Assembly (NCBI RefSeq): GCF_026191915.1
Contig: NZ_JAIMBY010000001.1
Location: 1 to 64,000, forward strand
Source: Acidiphilium sp. PA
Lineage (GTDB): Bacteria > Pseudomonadota > Alphaproteobacteria > Acetobacterales > Acetobacteraceae
Reading direction: 5' to 3'
Length of the DNA: 64,000 bases
Shown: piece by piece, positions 26,410 to 34,781 of the stretch
How positions within the stretch are numbered: the stretch's first letter is position 1
How the letters are laid out: each line of letters starts with the position of its first letter
Notes under the pieces: generated by a model
The model's database searches: none
What the model saw: the letters and a program-made list of their open reading frames with translations, nothing else
What the model was told of the DNA's origin: nothing
Made by a program: the position numbers and the translations under genes

Positions 26410-27572
26410 TGAGCCGGGTCATCCGCCGGAGCGCTGCTGGCACCGGCACGCGGGCCGCGCTCGATGCCACGATCGCAGCGCGCACCGATGCGTATTTCAA
26501 CCGCACCAAAGCGATCGTCGAGAAATTCGGCGACAGCCGGGTGACCTACGCCTATTTTCTGCGCCGCCCGGTGGTCTCCGCCCCGGCGTTGATGCTGCGC
26601 TGGTTGAACGAGGTCGTGGCCGCCCGGGGCGAGCGGATCGACATCGAACTGCCGCACCCCGAAGGCGCCTGGGTCGGCGCGGGCGAACCGATCGCCTACA
26701 TCACCGGCAGTTTCATCACGCTGGTCGATCTCGAGACCATTCTGCTGCAGAAACTCGGCCCCGCCTGTGTCGCCGCCCATAACGCCTACCAGATGTGCGC
26801 CGCGCTGCCGAAATCCGCCTTTCTCGCAATGGAGGCGCGCCATTGCGCCGGGGCGGAGATGCAGGACATGATGGCCTATGCCGCCGCGGTCGGCTCGCGC
26901 GCGGCGCAGGCCGAAGGCGCGCGTGGCTTTATCGGTAACGCCAATGACGCGACGGCGCATTATTTCGGCGCGCCGCACGGCTACGGCACCATGCCGCACG
27001 CCCTGATCGGCTATGCCGGCTCGACGCTGCGCGCCGCCGAAATGTTCCGCGACACCTTCCCCGACACCGATCTGACCGTGCTGACCGATTATTTCGGCAT
27101 GGAAATCACCGATGCGCTGGCGGTCTGCCAGCGTTTTCCCGATCTGGCGGCGGCCGGCAGGCTCTCAGTGCGACTCGACACCCATGGCGGTCGGTTCCTC
27201 GAAGGGCTCGATCCGCAGGCTAGCTACGCTGTCATGGAACGCCACGCGCCGGGGGCGATCCGCCGCTATCGCAGCCATAACGAGCTGCGCTACCTGATCG
27301 GCACCGGCGTATCGGCCGCGGCGATCTGGCGGATGCGCGAGGCGCTCGACGAGGCCGGGTTCATCCGGGTGAAAATCGTGGCGTCATCGGGGTTCGGCGT
27401 CGAGAAATGCAGCGTGCTGGCCGATGCCCATACGCCGATCGACGTGGTCGGCACCGGCAGCTTCATCCCCGAGACCTGGGGCGAGACCTACGCGACCGCC
27501 GACATCGTCGCCTATGACGGGGCGCCGCGGGTAAAGATCGGCCGGGAATTCCTGCTGCGCGACCGGGTCTGA
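26409..27572 (+). CDS. pncB: Nicotinate phosphoribosyltransferase
   Basis: Forms nicotinate mononucleotide from nicotinate and phosphoribosyl pyrophosphate in the NAD salvage (Preiss-Handler) pathway. 387 aa. Recognisable are TDAYFNRTKAI at the N-terminus, FIGNANDATAHYFG, a GTMPHALI region before residue 200, RLDTHGGRF and SSGFGVEKC, in the arrangement of the shorter bacterial/archaeal nicotinate/quinolinate phosphoribosyltransferase-like group. Its ATG shares a base with the aroG-type stop. nadE at 30050 would complete NAD formation. Confidence 0.9.
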   Translation: MSRVIRRSAAGTGTRAALDATIAARTDAYFNRTKAIVEKFGDSRVTYAYFLRRPVVSAPALMLRWLNEVVAARGERIDIELPHPEGAWVGAGEPIAYITGSFITLVDLETILLQKLGPACVAAHNAYQMCAALPKSAFLAMEARHCAGAEMQDMMAYAAAVGSRAAQAEGARGFIGNANDATAHYFGAPHGYGTMPHALIGYAGSTLRAAEMFRDTFPDTDLTVLTDYFGMEITDALAVCQRFPDLAAAGRLSVRLDTHGGRFLEGLDPQASYAVMERHAPGAIRRYRSHNELRYLIGTGVSAAAIWRMREALDEAGFIRVKIVASSGFGVEKCSVLADAHTPIDVVGTGSFIPETWGETYATADIVAYDGAPRVKIGREFLLRDRV

Positions 27573-27628
27573 TCGAGCGGCCCGTTCTCCGCGGCGCGGC
27601 CTGATCGTGCGATCAAGGTTCACGAAAT

Positions 27629-27646
27629 TGTCAGAAAATTTTACAC
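27629..27646 (+). promoter_or_regulatory. Putative upstream activator site of PEP-CTERM gene 2
   Basis: TGTCAGAAAATTTTACAC matches 17 of 18 bases of the element at 482, and the following TTGG is also shared. It sits 60 bases upstream of the -24 GG of the sigma-54 promoter (80 bases in gene 1), a difference of about two helical turns. Confidence 0.65.
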
Positions 27647-27687
27647 TTGGCAGATGTCGAACGGGTTAAGTTATTGAAATTACGGGT

Positions 27688-27703
27688 TGGCATCGGTTTT
27701 GCA
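27688..27703 (+). promoter_or_regulatory. Sigma-54 (-24/-12) promoter of PEP-CTERM gene 2
   Basis: TGGCATCGGTTTTGCA has GG (27689-27690) and GC (27701-27702) exactly ten bases apart, with a consensus TTGCA -12 element. It predicts a start near 27713 and a 40-base leader before ATG 27753. Confidence 0.75.
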
Positions 27704-27752
27704 TGTTCAAACGGCGATCGCGTAATGACCATGCAACATCCGGAGATGATCC

Positions 27753-28535
27753 ATGAAAACGCCATTTGTCCCGCTGCTCCTGATCACCGCCCTCAGTCTT
27801 CCGGTGGCGGCATCGGCCAGTGTCGTAATCCGGTTCTATCCCACGGTGCCATCGACCAACACCACCGCGACCATCAGTTACAGCGGCAGTTACATTACCC
27901 CCTCACCGGCGACGGCGCCTTTCGCCGCCTCACCATTCTCATTCACGGCCACGCTGCCCGCGCAATCCTACGCGCCTGACGGTATCGGCACCGGGCTGGC
28001 CTTTTCCGGCGTAAGCGGCACCTATACCAACAATGGCGTCACGACTGACTACAGCAACGCGACGCTCGAACTGCTTGGACAGTATATCCAGACCTTCTCG
28101 AACGGTCGGGTCGTGCAGCAGACCGAACAGACGCAGTTCTTCCTCACGATCGGTTCATTGCTGCAGAGCGGCGACCACTACGCGCTGTCCATGATCGCCA
28201 ATCAGTTTCTATACACCGAGAGCGATCCCCTGGTGGCCAATCCGCTGACCGCCCCTCCCAGGCCCTGCAGTTACTGCACACCTGCGATCGTGACGATGCT
28301 GCCGGGGCCGTTTTCGGTTCTGTCCGGCGGCATCGCCAGTTACACGCCCCCGTCGCTGCCCGACCCTCAGGCGAACGTTAACGCCGGCGGTAGCGGCAGC
28401 ATCGCATCGCCGCTGGTCGCGGTGCCTGAGCCGGGCAGCCTGATCCTGCTCGGCGGCGGCGTTCTGATGTTTGCGCTGATCAACTGGTGGCTCCGCCGCC
28501 GGGCGGCGCGCTCCTTGATTTTAAGGCTGCGGTAA
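27753..28535 (+). CDS. PEP-CTERM sorting domain protein (secreted)
   Basis: 260 aa. The signal peptide is MKTPFVPLLLITALSLPVAA up to about SASA. The central region (25-220) is Ser/Thr/Pro-rich, beta-like and without catalytic motifs; a CSYC pair occurs near 168-171. The C-terminus is a PEP-CTERM signal: VPEPGS, a hydrophobic segment (LILLGGGVLMFALINWW) and a basic end (RRRAARS plus eight residues more than usual). CGGAG lies seven bases upstream of the ATG. Not obviously homologous to the other PEP-CTERM protein outside signal and tail, yet both share the same promoter architecture. Confidence 0.87.
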   Translation: MKTPFVPLLLITALSLPVAASASVVIRFYPTVPSTNTTATISYSGSYITPSPATAPFAASPFSFTATLPAQSYAPDGIGTGLAFSGVSGTYTNNGVTTDYSNATLELLGQYIQTFSNGRVVQQTEQTQFFLTIGSLLQSGDHYALSMIANQFLYTESDPLVANPLTAPPRPCSYCTPAIVTMLPGPFSVLSGGIASYTPPSLPDPQANVNAGGSGSIASPLVAVPEPGSLILLGGGVLMFALINWWLRRRAARSLILRLR

Positions 28536-28552
28536 GGCGTCGCTGCGCCGGT

Positions 28553-29107
28553 TCAGGGGCGCAGACGCACGCCCCAGTCCCGCAGCGCCGCGACCTGCTG
28601 GCCGATGAACTGCCGCGTCGTCGCATCGGTCAGCATGCCGGCGCCGTCGAATTTCTGGGCGGCGCCGCCGATCATGATTTCCGGCTTGTTCAGCACATGC
28701 GCATCGAGAAAGACGAATACTTTCCGCAGATCGTACTGGGCCCGCGCGGTGCCGATCATGCCGGGGCTCGCGCCCATAATAGCAACCGGCTTGCCGCGGA
28801 AGGGCTGCGGCTCGCAGCGGGACAGCCAGTCGATGGTGTTTTTGAGCACGCCGGGGATCGAGTAATTATATTCCGGCGTCGCGATCAGCACCGCATCCGC
28901 CGCGGCGATCCGGCCGGCGAGCGCCAGGACCGGGTCGGGCATGCCGATCACGCGGACATCATCATTATAGAGAGGAATGTCGCCGATGCCGGCAATGTCG
29001 ATCGCGACACCCTCGGGCACCAGATCGGCCGCCGCGCGGAGCGCGGCCATATTGAACGATCCGTGCCTCAGACTGCCACACAGACCCACGATATTGAACG
29101 CGGCCAC
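28553..29107 (-). CDS. NAD(P)H-dependent FMN reductase
   Basis: 184-aa flavodoxin-like enzyme of the NADPH-dependent FMN reductase/azoreductase (ChrR/YieF-like) family. Seen: GLCGSLRHGSFNMAALRA (phosphate loop, GSLR.xSxN), ATPEYNYSIPGVLKNTIDW (the family signature PEYNxxxPGxLKN.IDW) and GKPVAIMGASPG. It reduces FMN, quinones or chromate. The start is taken as GTG 29107, six bases below the upstream YidB-like stop; no strong ribosome site is visible. Convergent with PEP-CTERM gene 2. Confidence 0.9.
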   Translation of the reverse strand: MAAFNIVGLCGSLRHGSFNMAALRAAADLVPEGVAIDIAGIGDIPLYNDDVRVIGMPDPVLALAGRIAAADAVLIATPEYNYSIPGVLKNTIDWLSRCEPQPFRGKPVAIMGASPGMIGTARAQYDLRKVFVFLDAHVLNKPEIMIGGAAQKFDGAGMLTDATTRQFIGQQVAALRDWGVRLRP

Positions 29108-29112
29108 GCGCG

Positions 29113-29481
29113 TTACGATCCGTCCGGCGTCGCCTGATCGACCGCCGCCGGCAGGTGTTGCGCCAGCAGGCTGGCCGCCGTGGTGGGATCGATGCCGAAT
29201 CGCGCGGCGATCGAGGCGATGACCGGGCTGCCGAGCGCCTGCTGCACCTGATCGGCCGAAATCGGCAGGTTCTGGCCGTCGCCGATCCACGAGGCGACAT
29301 GGGCACCCATGCCCGATTGCTCGAATTGCTGCATCACGCCGGACACGCCATCGATGCCATGCTGCTGCAACACGCTCATCACCTGGGCCTGGACATCGCC
29401 ACCCTGGACACCGCCACCCTGGACATCACCGCCGCCGAGCGCGGAACTGACCATGCCGGAAATCTGATCGAACAAGCCCAT
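29113..29481 (-). CDS. YidB family (DUF937-like) protein
   Basis: 122 aa. MGLFDQISGMVSSALGG start, a Gly/Gln repeat (GGGDVQGGGVQGGDVQ, about 16-31), then the YidB core: FEQSGMGAHVASWIG, GQNLPISADQVQQALG and FGIDPTTAASLLAQHLP. Function of the family is not established. It is followed six bases later by the FMN reductase start, so the two are probably co-transcribed. Confidence 0.88.
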   Translation of the reverse strand: MGLFDQISGMVSSALGGGDVQGGGVQGGDVQAQVMSVLQQHGIDGVSGVMQQFEQSGMGAHVASWIGDGQNLPISADQVQQALGSPVIASIAARFGIDPTTAASLLAQHLPAAVDQATPDGS

Positions 29482-29563
29482 AACCCCCCCCCATGAATGA
29501 AATCGCGACCGGATCAGACAGGGAAATCCGGTCGCGAGTCAACAAAATCGGCCGCCGTCGTGC

Positions 29564-29878
29564 TTAATTCTTCGCGGCGTGCAGATGATCTTCCATCGCC
29601 GCTTTTTCGCAGACATAGGCGCCGTGCTTCGTCTTGCCGAAATATTTCGATTTCGCAGTATGATAGGCCTTGCTGCCGGTGGCGTGCCACACGACACCGC
29701 CCATGCCGCAGGCAGTCTTGGCCTCGGCTTCGGTCTTGTAGCCCGGCAGCTTGCTGTGGCTCATGTGGCTCTCGGTGGTCTTTTTCTTGGTGCTGGCATG
29801 GGCGGTGCCGATCGCGCTCATGCTGAAAGCGAGTGCCAGAGCGGGGACCGCCGCGCACATCATTTTGGTCATCGTCAT
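29564..29878 (-). CDS. Small secreted protein of unknown function
   Basis: About 104 aa with a signal peptide (cleavage near AHA), leaving a mature protein of about 78 residues rich in Lys and His. Contains LPGYKTEAEAKTACG, VVWHATGSKAYHTAKSKYFG and TKHGAYVCEK; the two cysteines could form a disulfide. The layout resembles small exported proteins seen in acetic acid bacteria and relatives; no activity is known. The start is placed at ATG 29878 because GGAG is nine bases upstream; ATG 29887 abuts the GGAG directly. Confidence 0.72.
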   Translation of the reverse strand: MTMTKMMCAAVPALALAFSMSAIGTAHASTKKKTTESHMSHSKLPGYKTEAEAKTACGMGGVVWHATGSKAYHTAKSKYFGKTKHGAYVCEKAAMEDHLHAAKN

Positions 29879-30049
29879 AGGGATCATCTCCGTGAATTGC
29901 AGGTAGCCGGGCAGGATTGCACGCCGCGCCCGCGGATCGGTGGGACCTCACAGGCGCGTGAGCCGCATTAGCGCCGGGTTGCGGCCAAAACAAGGCGGGT
30001 CCCCGCCGCCGCCCATGACGGAAGGCGCGTTTCACCCTATCATCGTCGC

Positions 30050-31714
30050 ATGACCGAAACGCTCACCATTGCGATCGCCCAGCTCGACCTGCATGTCGGC
30101 TCGATCGATAAAAATCTCGCCGCGATCCGGGCGGCCCGCGCGCAAGCCGCAGCGGCCGGGGCCGATCTGCTGGTGACGCCCGAACTCAGCATCGCCGGCT
30201 ATCCGCCGGAGGATCTGGTGCTCAAACCGGCGTTCGTCGCCGCCTGTCAGGCGGCGGCCGAGGCGCTGGCGGCCGATACCGCCGATGGCGGTCCGGGCAT
30301 CGTGGCCGGCCTGCCCTGGCGGACCGATGGAAGCCTGCACAACGCGGCCTTCGTGATGGATGGCGGGGCGATCATCGCCCGGCGGGCCAAGCACGAACTG
30401 CCGAATTACGGCGTGTTCGACGAGAAACGCGTCTTCGTCGCCGGCCCGGCGCCGGGCCCCGTGCCGTTTCGCGGCTTTCGGCTCGGCCTGCTGATCTGCG
30501 AGGATTGGTGGTTTCCCGCCGTGCCGGAGACCCTGGCGGAATCCGGGGCGGAAATCCTGATTTCGACCAACGCCTCACCATTCGAGGACGGCAAGCAGGG
30601 CCGCCGGATCCAGCTGGCGCTGAACCGGGTGGTCGAGACCGGGTTGCCGTTCATCTTTGCGGCCTTGACGGGCGGGCAGGACGAGATCGTGTTCGACGGC
30701 GCTTCGTTCGCGCTCAATGCCGATCGCTCGATCGCGCTGCGGATGGCGCATTTCGAGACCGGCCTGGCGGTGACGCAATGGCGGCGCGGCAATGCCGGGC
30801 TCGCGTGTACGCCGCAGCCTATACCGCCCGACCCCGAACGGCTCGACCTGGTCTACCGGGCGATGGTGATGGGGCTTGCGGATTATGTGAACAAGAACGC
30901 CTTTCCGGGCGTGATCCTGGGCCTCTCCGGCGGGATCGACAGCGCCTTGTCCGCGGCCGTCGCGGTCGATGCGCTGGGGGCGGACCGGGTGCGGGCCGTG
31001 ATGATGCCGAGCCGCTACACCAGCGCGCATAGTCTGGAGGATGCGGCCGCCTGCGCCGCGCTGCTCGGAATCCGCTGCGATACCGTGCCGATCAGCGCGG
31101 CGACCGGCGCGTTCGAAGCCGCGCTCGCACCGTTGTTCGAGGGGCGGGCGCCGGATATCACCGAGGAGAACATCCAGTCACGCGCGCGCGGACTGATCCT
31201 GATGGCCTTGTCGAACAAGCTGGGCGCGATGGTGCTGACCACGGGCAACAAATCGGAAATGTCGGTCGGCTACGCCACGCTGTATGGCGACATGTGCGGC
31301 GGGTATTCCGTGCTCAAGGATGTCTACAAGACCACCGTGTTCGATTTGTGCCGCTGGCGGAACGCGCATCTGCCGGATAACGCGCGCGGGCCGGCCGGGC
31401 CGGTGATGCCCGAACGGGTGATCAGCAAACCGCCGAGTGCGGAATTGCGCGACAACCAGACCGACCAGGACAGCCTGCCCCCCTACGAGGTGCTCGATGC
31501 GATACTGGCGGCGCTGATCGAGGGTGAAGCGGCGATCGAGGATGTCGTCGCGGCCGGCCACGACGAGGCAACGGTCGCGCGCGTCTGGCGCCTGCTCGAC
31601 CGCGCCGAATACAAGCGCCGCCAGGCACCGCCGGGCGTCAAGATAACGCCCAGAGCGTTCGGCCGCGACCGGCGCTATCCGATCACCAACGGATTCACCA
31701 CGCTGGTGACCTGA
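30050..31714 (+). CDS. nadE: NAD+ synthase, glutamine-hydrolysing
   Basis: Final step of NAD synthesis: amidates nicotinate adenine dinucleotide using ammonia released from glutamine. 554 aa. N-terminal nitrilase-like glutaminase (about 1-260) has the Glu-Lys-Cys set in TPELSIAGYPPEDL, RRAKHELPNYGVFDE and LLICEDWWFP. The C-terminal synthetase has the ATP loop LGLSGGIDSALSAAVAV and TGNKSEMSVGYATLYGD. The full two-domain form rather than the ammonia-only form. Together with pncB (26409) it covers salvage to NAD. Confidence 0.96.
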   Translation: MTETLTIAIAQLDLHVGSIDKNLAAIRAARAQAAAAGADLLVTPELSIAGYPPEDLVLKPAFVAACQAAAEALAADTADGGPGIVAGLPWRTDGSLHNAAFVMDGGAIIARRAKHELPNYGVFDEKRVFVAGPAPGPVPFRGFRLGLLICEDWWFPAVPETLAESGAEILISTNASPFEDGKQGRRIQLALNRVVETGLPFIFAALTGGQDEIVFDGASFALNADRSIALRMAHFETGLAVTQWRRGNAGLACTPQPIPPDPERLDLVYRAMVMGLADYVNKNAFPGVILGLSGGIDSALSAAVAVDALGADRVRAVMMPSRYTSAHSLEDAAACAALLGIRCDTVPISAATGAFEAALAPLFEGRAPDITEENIQSRARGLILMALSNKLGAMVLTTGNKSEMSVGYATLYGDMCGGYSVLKDVYKTTVFDLCRWRNAHLPDNARGPAGPVMPERVISKPPSAELRDNQTDQDSLPPYEVLDAILAALIEGEAAIEDVVAAGHDEATVARVWRLLDRAEYKRRQAPPGVKITPRAFGRDRRYPITNGFTTLVT

Positions 31715-31730
31715 TCGCGCTGGTCGTCGC

Positions 31731-33410
31731 TCATTCCAACAGGCCGAGCCGGCGCAGCGCGGTCATCTGGCGAACCATGACCAGATCAGCGACGCGGGCG
31801 GCATCGCGCTCCGCCGCCGGATCGGCGGCATAGGTCGCAAGCGCGTTCAGGCGGATGATCAGCGCCTGGCCGCCTTCGAGCAGGCTGGCGGGAACCAGCG
31901 CCTCGCCGTTGGTCCAGCGGTGGGTTTCCTCATCGTCATGCCAGCCCGCCCGCAAGCGCGGCTCGCCGAGCCCGATGGTCCGGCTGCCGCCCATGGTCTC
32001 GACTTCAAGCGACGCGATGTCGAGACCCAGCCGGCGGCGATCGCGCGAGGCCGCGTCGTATTCCGCGGGCACCATCGCGTTGGAGACCAGCATGACGTTG
32101 GCCGACGGATGGATCAGATCGATCCGGTAGGTCAGGCTGTCGATCACAGTAATCGGCAGGGCGCCTTGATCGGTCAAAGCGCGCAGGCGGCAATCATGCG
32201 TCTGGCGCAGTTTTGGCAGGCGCTCGATCAGGCGGGCGCGCACCCGTGTCACGATATCGCCCGACTCAACGAAGGGCGCGCACCCCTCCGCCTCGCGTTT
32301 AGCCTGCGCCATATGCGGATGCAGAACCAGCGGGGCGCCGCCGTTTTCAAAGAAGCTGCGATTCCCGGTTTCAAGGTATGATTCCACGGGCAGAGATTCC
32401 GCGAGCAGGATATCGTGGCTTTCGAGTTCGACGTGGAAATAGCTGATCCGGTCCCGCGGTTCCTGCACGATCGACCGCCCGTTCACCAATATTTTCGCGG
32501 GAATCAGGCAACCATCGATGAACAGGGCGTGGTCGGGCGACACATACAGCGTGCGTTCCGGCAGGCCATGGTCGATCGCGCCGGCTTCGATCCGGATCGG
32601 CCAGACGGTTTCCGGCCGCGGGTGGCGGGTGGCGTCGATCGTGCGGTGGCCGACCCATTTGACCGGCCGCATCGCGCCGCTGTCGGTGATCAGCCGATCA
32701 CCGGGTTCCATCTCCTCGACCGCGATATCGCCGTGCAGGCCGAGCAGACGGGTCCCCTCGAGGAAACAGACCGTGAGATCGACGCCCCCGTTCGGATCGG
32801 CAGCGACCTGAAAGGCGTTGGAGGCGAAGGTGCCGGTGGAGAGGTCGATGGAACCCGCCAACGTGCCGTTATCGAACAGCTTGACCACGCCGCCCGGGGC
32901 CGGCGATCCCAGCAGGCCGGTGTTCTGGGTGAAGGTCGCGGAAGTGGCGGTCACACCTTTCAATTCGATCTGGTCGCCCGCGCCGAACCCGTTGAGCGCG
33001 CCCAACAGATTGATGTTAAGGCCCGGGTCGACCACCAATTTATTGCCGGTGCCGTCGAAATTGATGGTGTCGAGCAGACCGAGGCCGATCGAGGACCCCA
33101 GTTCCAGTGTCCCGTTGCCGACCGCCGATCCCTGACCGTTGGCGCCGATATTGAAATCAGACAACGCCGAGACACCGACCAGCCCCGTCAGAACTTCATC
33201 GGCGTTGGCGATGTTTGTCGTGGTCAACGCACTGATCCCGGCGATGGATTCACTGACGTTCGCGAGGATCGGGGCCGCTCCGGGGGTGCCCTGGATGTCA
33301 AGCGTATCGCCCACACCGACACCCAGATCGACCGAGACATCATAGGTTCCTGATGTCGTTATCGAACCGGTACCGAGTGCTGCGATCGTGATTAAAGTGG
33401 TCCCGCTCAT
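31731..33410 (-). CDS. Hint-domain (Hedgehog/intein-like) secreted-type protein
   Basis: 559 aa. Residues 1-210 are Gly/Asp/Asn-rich with a repetitive beta character (VGDTLDIQGTPG, FDGTGNKLVVDPG, LKGVTATSATF), like proteins exported by type I secretion or adhesins; there is no signal peptide. A Hint module starts at Cys215 (CFLEGTRLLGLHGD, EEMEPGDRLIT) and contains YVSPDHALFIDGCLIPAK, the Hint histidine block. About residues 360-559 form a C-terminal region seen in Acetobacteraceae Hint_2 proteins. The Hint fold may self-cleave, but the target and function are unknown. AGGAG six bases before the ATG supports the start. Confidence 0.85.
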   Translation of the reverse strand: MSGTTLITIAALGTGSITTSGTYDVSVDLGVGVGDTLDIQGTPGAAPILANVSESIAGISALTTTNIANADEVLTGLVGVSALSDFNIGANGQGSAVGNGTLELGSSIGLGLLDTINFDGTGNKLVVDPGLNINLLGALNGFGAGDQIELKGVTATSATFTQNTGLLGSPAPGGVVKLFDNGTLAGSIDLSTGTFASNAFQVAADPNGGVDLTVCFLEGTRLLGLHGDIAVEEMEPGDRLITDSGAMRPVKWVGHRTIDATRHPRPETVWPIRIEAGAIDHGLPERTLYVSPDHALFIDGCLIPAKILVNGRSIVQEPRDRISYFHVELESHDILLAESLPVESYLETGNRSFFENGGAPLVLHPHMAQAKREAEGCAPFVESGDIVTRVRARLIERLPKLRQTHDCRLRALTDQGALPITVIDSLTYRIDLIHPSANVMLVSNAMVPAEYDAASRDRRRLGLDIASLEVETMGGSRTIGLGEPRLRAGWHDDEETHRWTNGEALVPASLLEGGQALIIRLNALATYAADPAAERDAARVADLVMVRQMTALRRLGLLE

Positions 33411-34305
33411 GGCGCGCTCCTGAAGTATGTTTAACCGTATCAGGAATACGTACGAGGAACGGGAAACGGTTTCAATCTTTTTAATTTTTGTTAATAACCA
33501 AATAAAGCAAATAATATTTTTTTAGAGATGACCGTACAAAACTTTATATCGTTATCGCACCGATAATCAGTGAGCAAACTAATCGCGATAAAAATAAATC
33601 AGATCAATCAGTTGCCGACGCCGTTGATTTCATTGCCACGCCGACTGACCCGATCAGCCGCGCAATCATCTCAGGTTAAAGATCGGACCGATCAAAAACC
33701 GGACCGAATGTTAGGGTACGATCAGGCAGCGTGGCAACCCCTGGCGCGCCTTGAAGGCTCCGCGCGATGCTCACCCTAATCTTTCCTCGATCAATTTCAC
33801 GCGACGATGCCCCCACCGCCACGCATACGGAACCAGGCCCCCGCGGGATCTTCCGATTGCCCCCCATCTTGACGCCCGATCTTGACGACCCGCCTTGACG
33901 CCCCATCTTGACGCCCCGCCTTGACGCCCCGTCAGTAACAGGAAGTCCATGCGTGATCCAAACAACCCGCAACCCGGTATGCGACGCCGGCCGCCACGGC
34001 GGCGGGGGTCTCAACGGCGCCGGTCCAGCGCCGGATCTCATCGCCGCGGTGGAGCGATCCCCGGTCGCACCGCGACGGCATCGCCCCGCGGGTCGAACGC
34101 ACCGGGCGTCTCCGCGCCGAAAACCCCACGGCCGCAACCGCACGACCGCGCAACATCCAACCATAACAGGGGGGGGGTCGCCTTGCGTTTCTGACACGCC
34201 GCTATAACGGGCCCGTCAGTCGGTGAAGTCACATCTTGTCAGTCTCTCCGCGCGCCCCGAATGACGGGTGCCGCAGAGCGACCCGTCATCCCGCTCGCGG
34301 CCGAT
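33411..34305. other. Gene-poor region of about 0.9 kb
   Basis: No open frame here looks like a protein. The left part (33411-33620) is AT-rich, with long A and T runs and probable promoter sequence for the Hint gene. A perfect short dyad GATCGG-A-CCGATC is at 33681-33693. Five 13-base tandem units occupy 33868-33932, and a run of nine G starts near 34167. From 33940 the sequence is GC-rich, without recognisable signals. Confidence 0.6.
33868..33932. repeat. Five 13-bp direct repeats
   Basis: CTTGACG begins at 33868, 33881, 33894, 33907 and 33920, an exact 13-base period; the unit is CTTGACGCCCCGY with one or two changes per copy. A degraded sixth unit may precede it. Regular spacing and conserved cores suggest a protein-binding array or recent slippage; no protein reading is convincing. 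Confidence 0.8.
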
Positions 34306-34575
34306 TCAAACCATTTTCTTCAGCGAGGGCGATGCCTTGAAACGCACCGTCTTGCCGGCCTTGACCTTGATTTCCTCGCCGGTGCGCGGATTGACGCCCT
34401 TGCGCGCCTTGGTTTTGCGCACCGTGAACGTGCCGAAGCTCGGCAAGGTGAATTTGCCGTTCTTTTTCAGTTCCTTGACGATCGCCTCCATCAGGTCGGT
34501 CGCCGCCCGGTTGGAGGCAACGCCGGTGATCTCGGCCGATTTCTGAATGACTTCCGCGAGAAACGCTTTCGACAT
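34306..34575 (-). CDS. HU family DNA-binding protein
   Basis: Nucleoid-associated, DNA-bending protein, 89 aa. Typical HU sequence: MSKAFLAEVIQKSAEITG, GKFTLPSFGTFTVRKTKARKG and the DNA-contacting arm GVNPRTGEEIKVKAGKTVRF, ending in KASPSLKKMV. Acts as a dimer. Single gene next to the gene-poor region. IHF is unlikely because the arm has HU-type RNPxTG/GEEIxI features. Confidence 0.95.
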   Translation of the reverse strand: MSKAFLAEVIQKSAEITGVASNRAATDLMEAIVKELKKNGKFTLPSFGTFTVRKTKARKGVNPRTGEEIKVKAGKTVRFKASPSLKKMV

Positions 34576-34781
34576 GGTCGAAGCCTCTTTCCTGTTCTTG
34601 ATCGGTCCCAGCGCGATGACGGGCGAACCGATGCCGGCGCTTCCGGCAGGTTGAAGATTCTGACGCGCCGATCAACAACGAATCGGCGTGCCGCGATTCT
34701 TCTAGCGATTCACGGCAAGGTTGAACAGGGGGTTTATGGCGCGCGCTGCAAAATAGGCGCAAGCACGCACCGCGATCTCGG

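Noticed and set aside
33550-33570. Possible DnaA box (TTATCGCAC) suggesting an origin
   Set aside because: Poor match to TTATCCACA, single, and none of the usual origin neighbours (dnaA, hemE, gidA, parAB) is present.
33676-34197. Minus-strand frames with RxGxSRWGVK repeats
   Set aside because: They only translate the 13-bp array and GC-rich surroundings; no ribosome site or family similarity.
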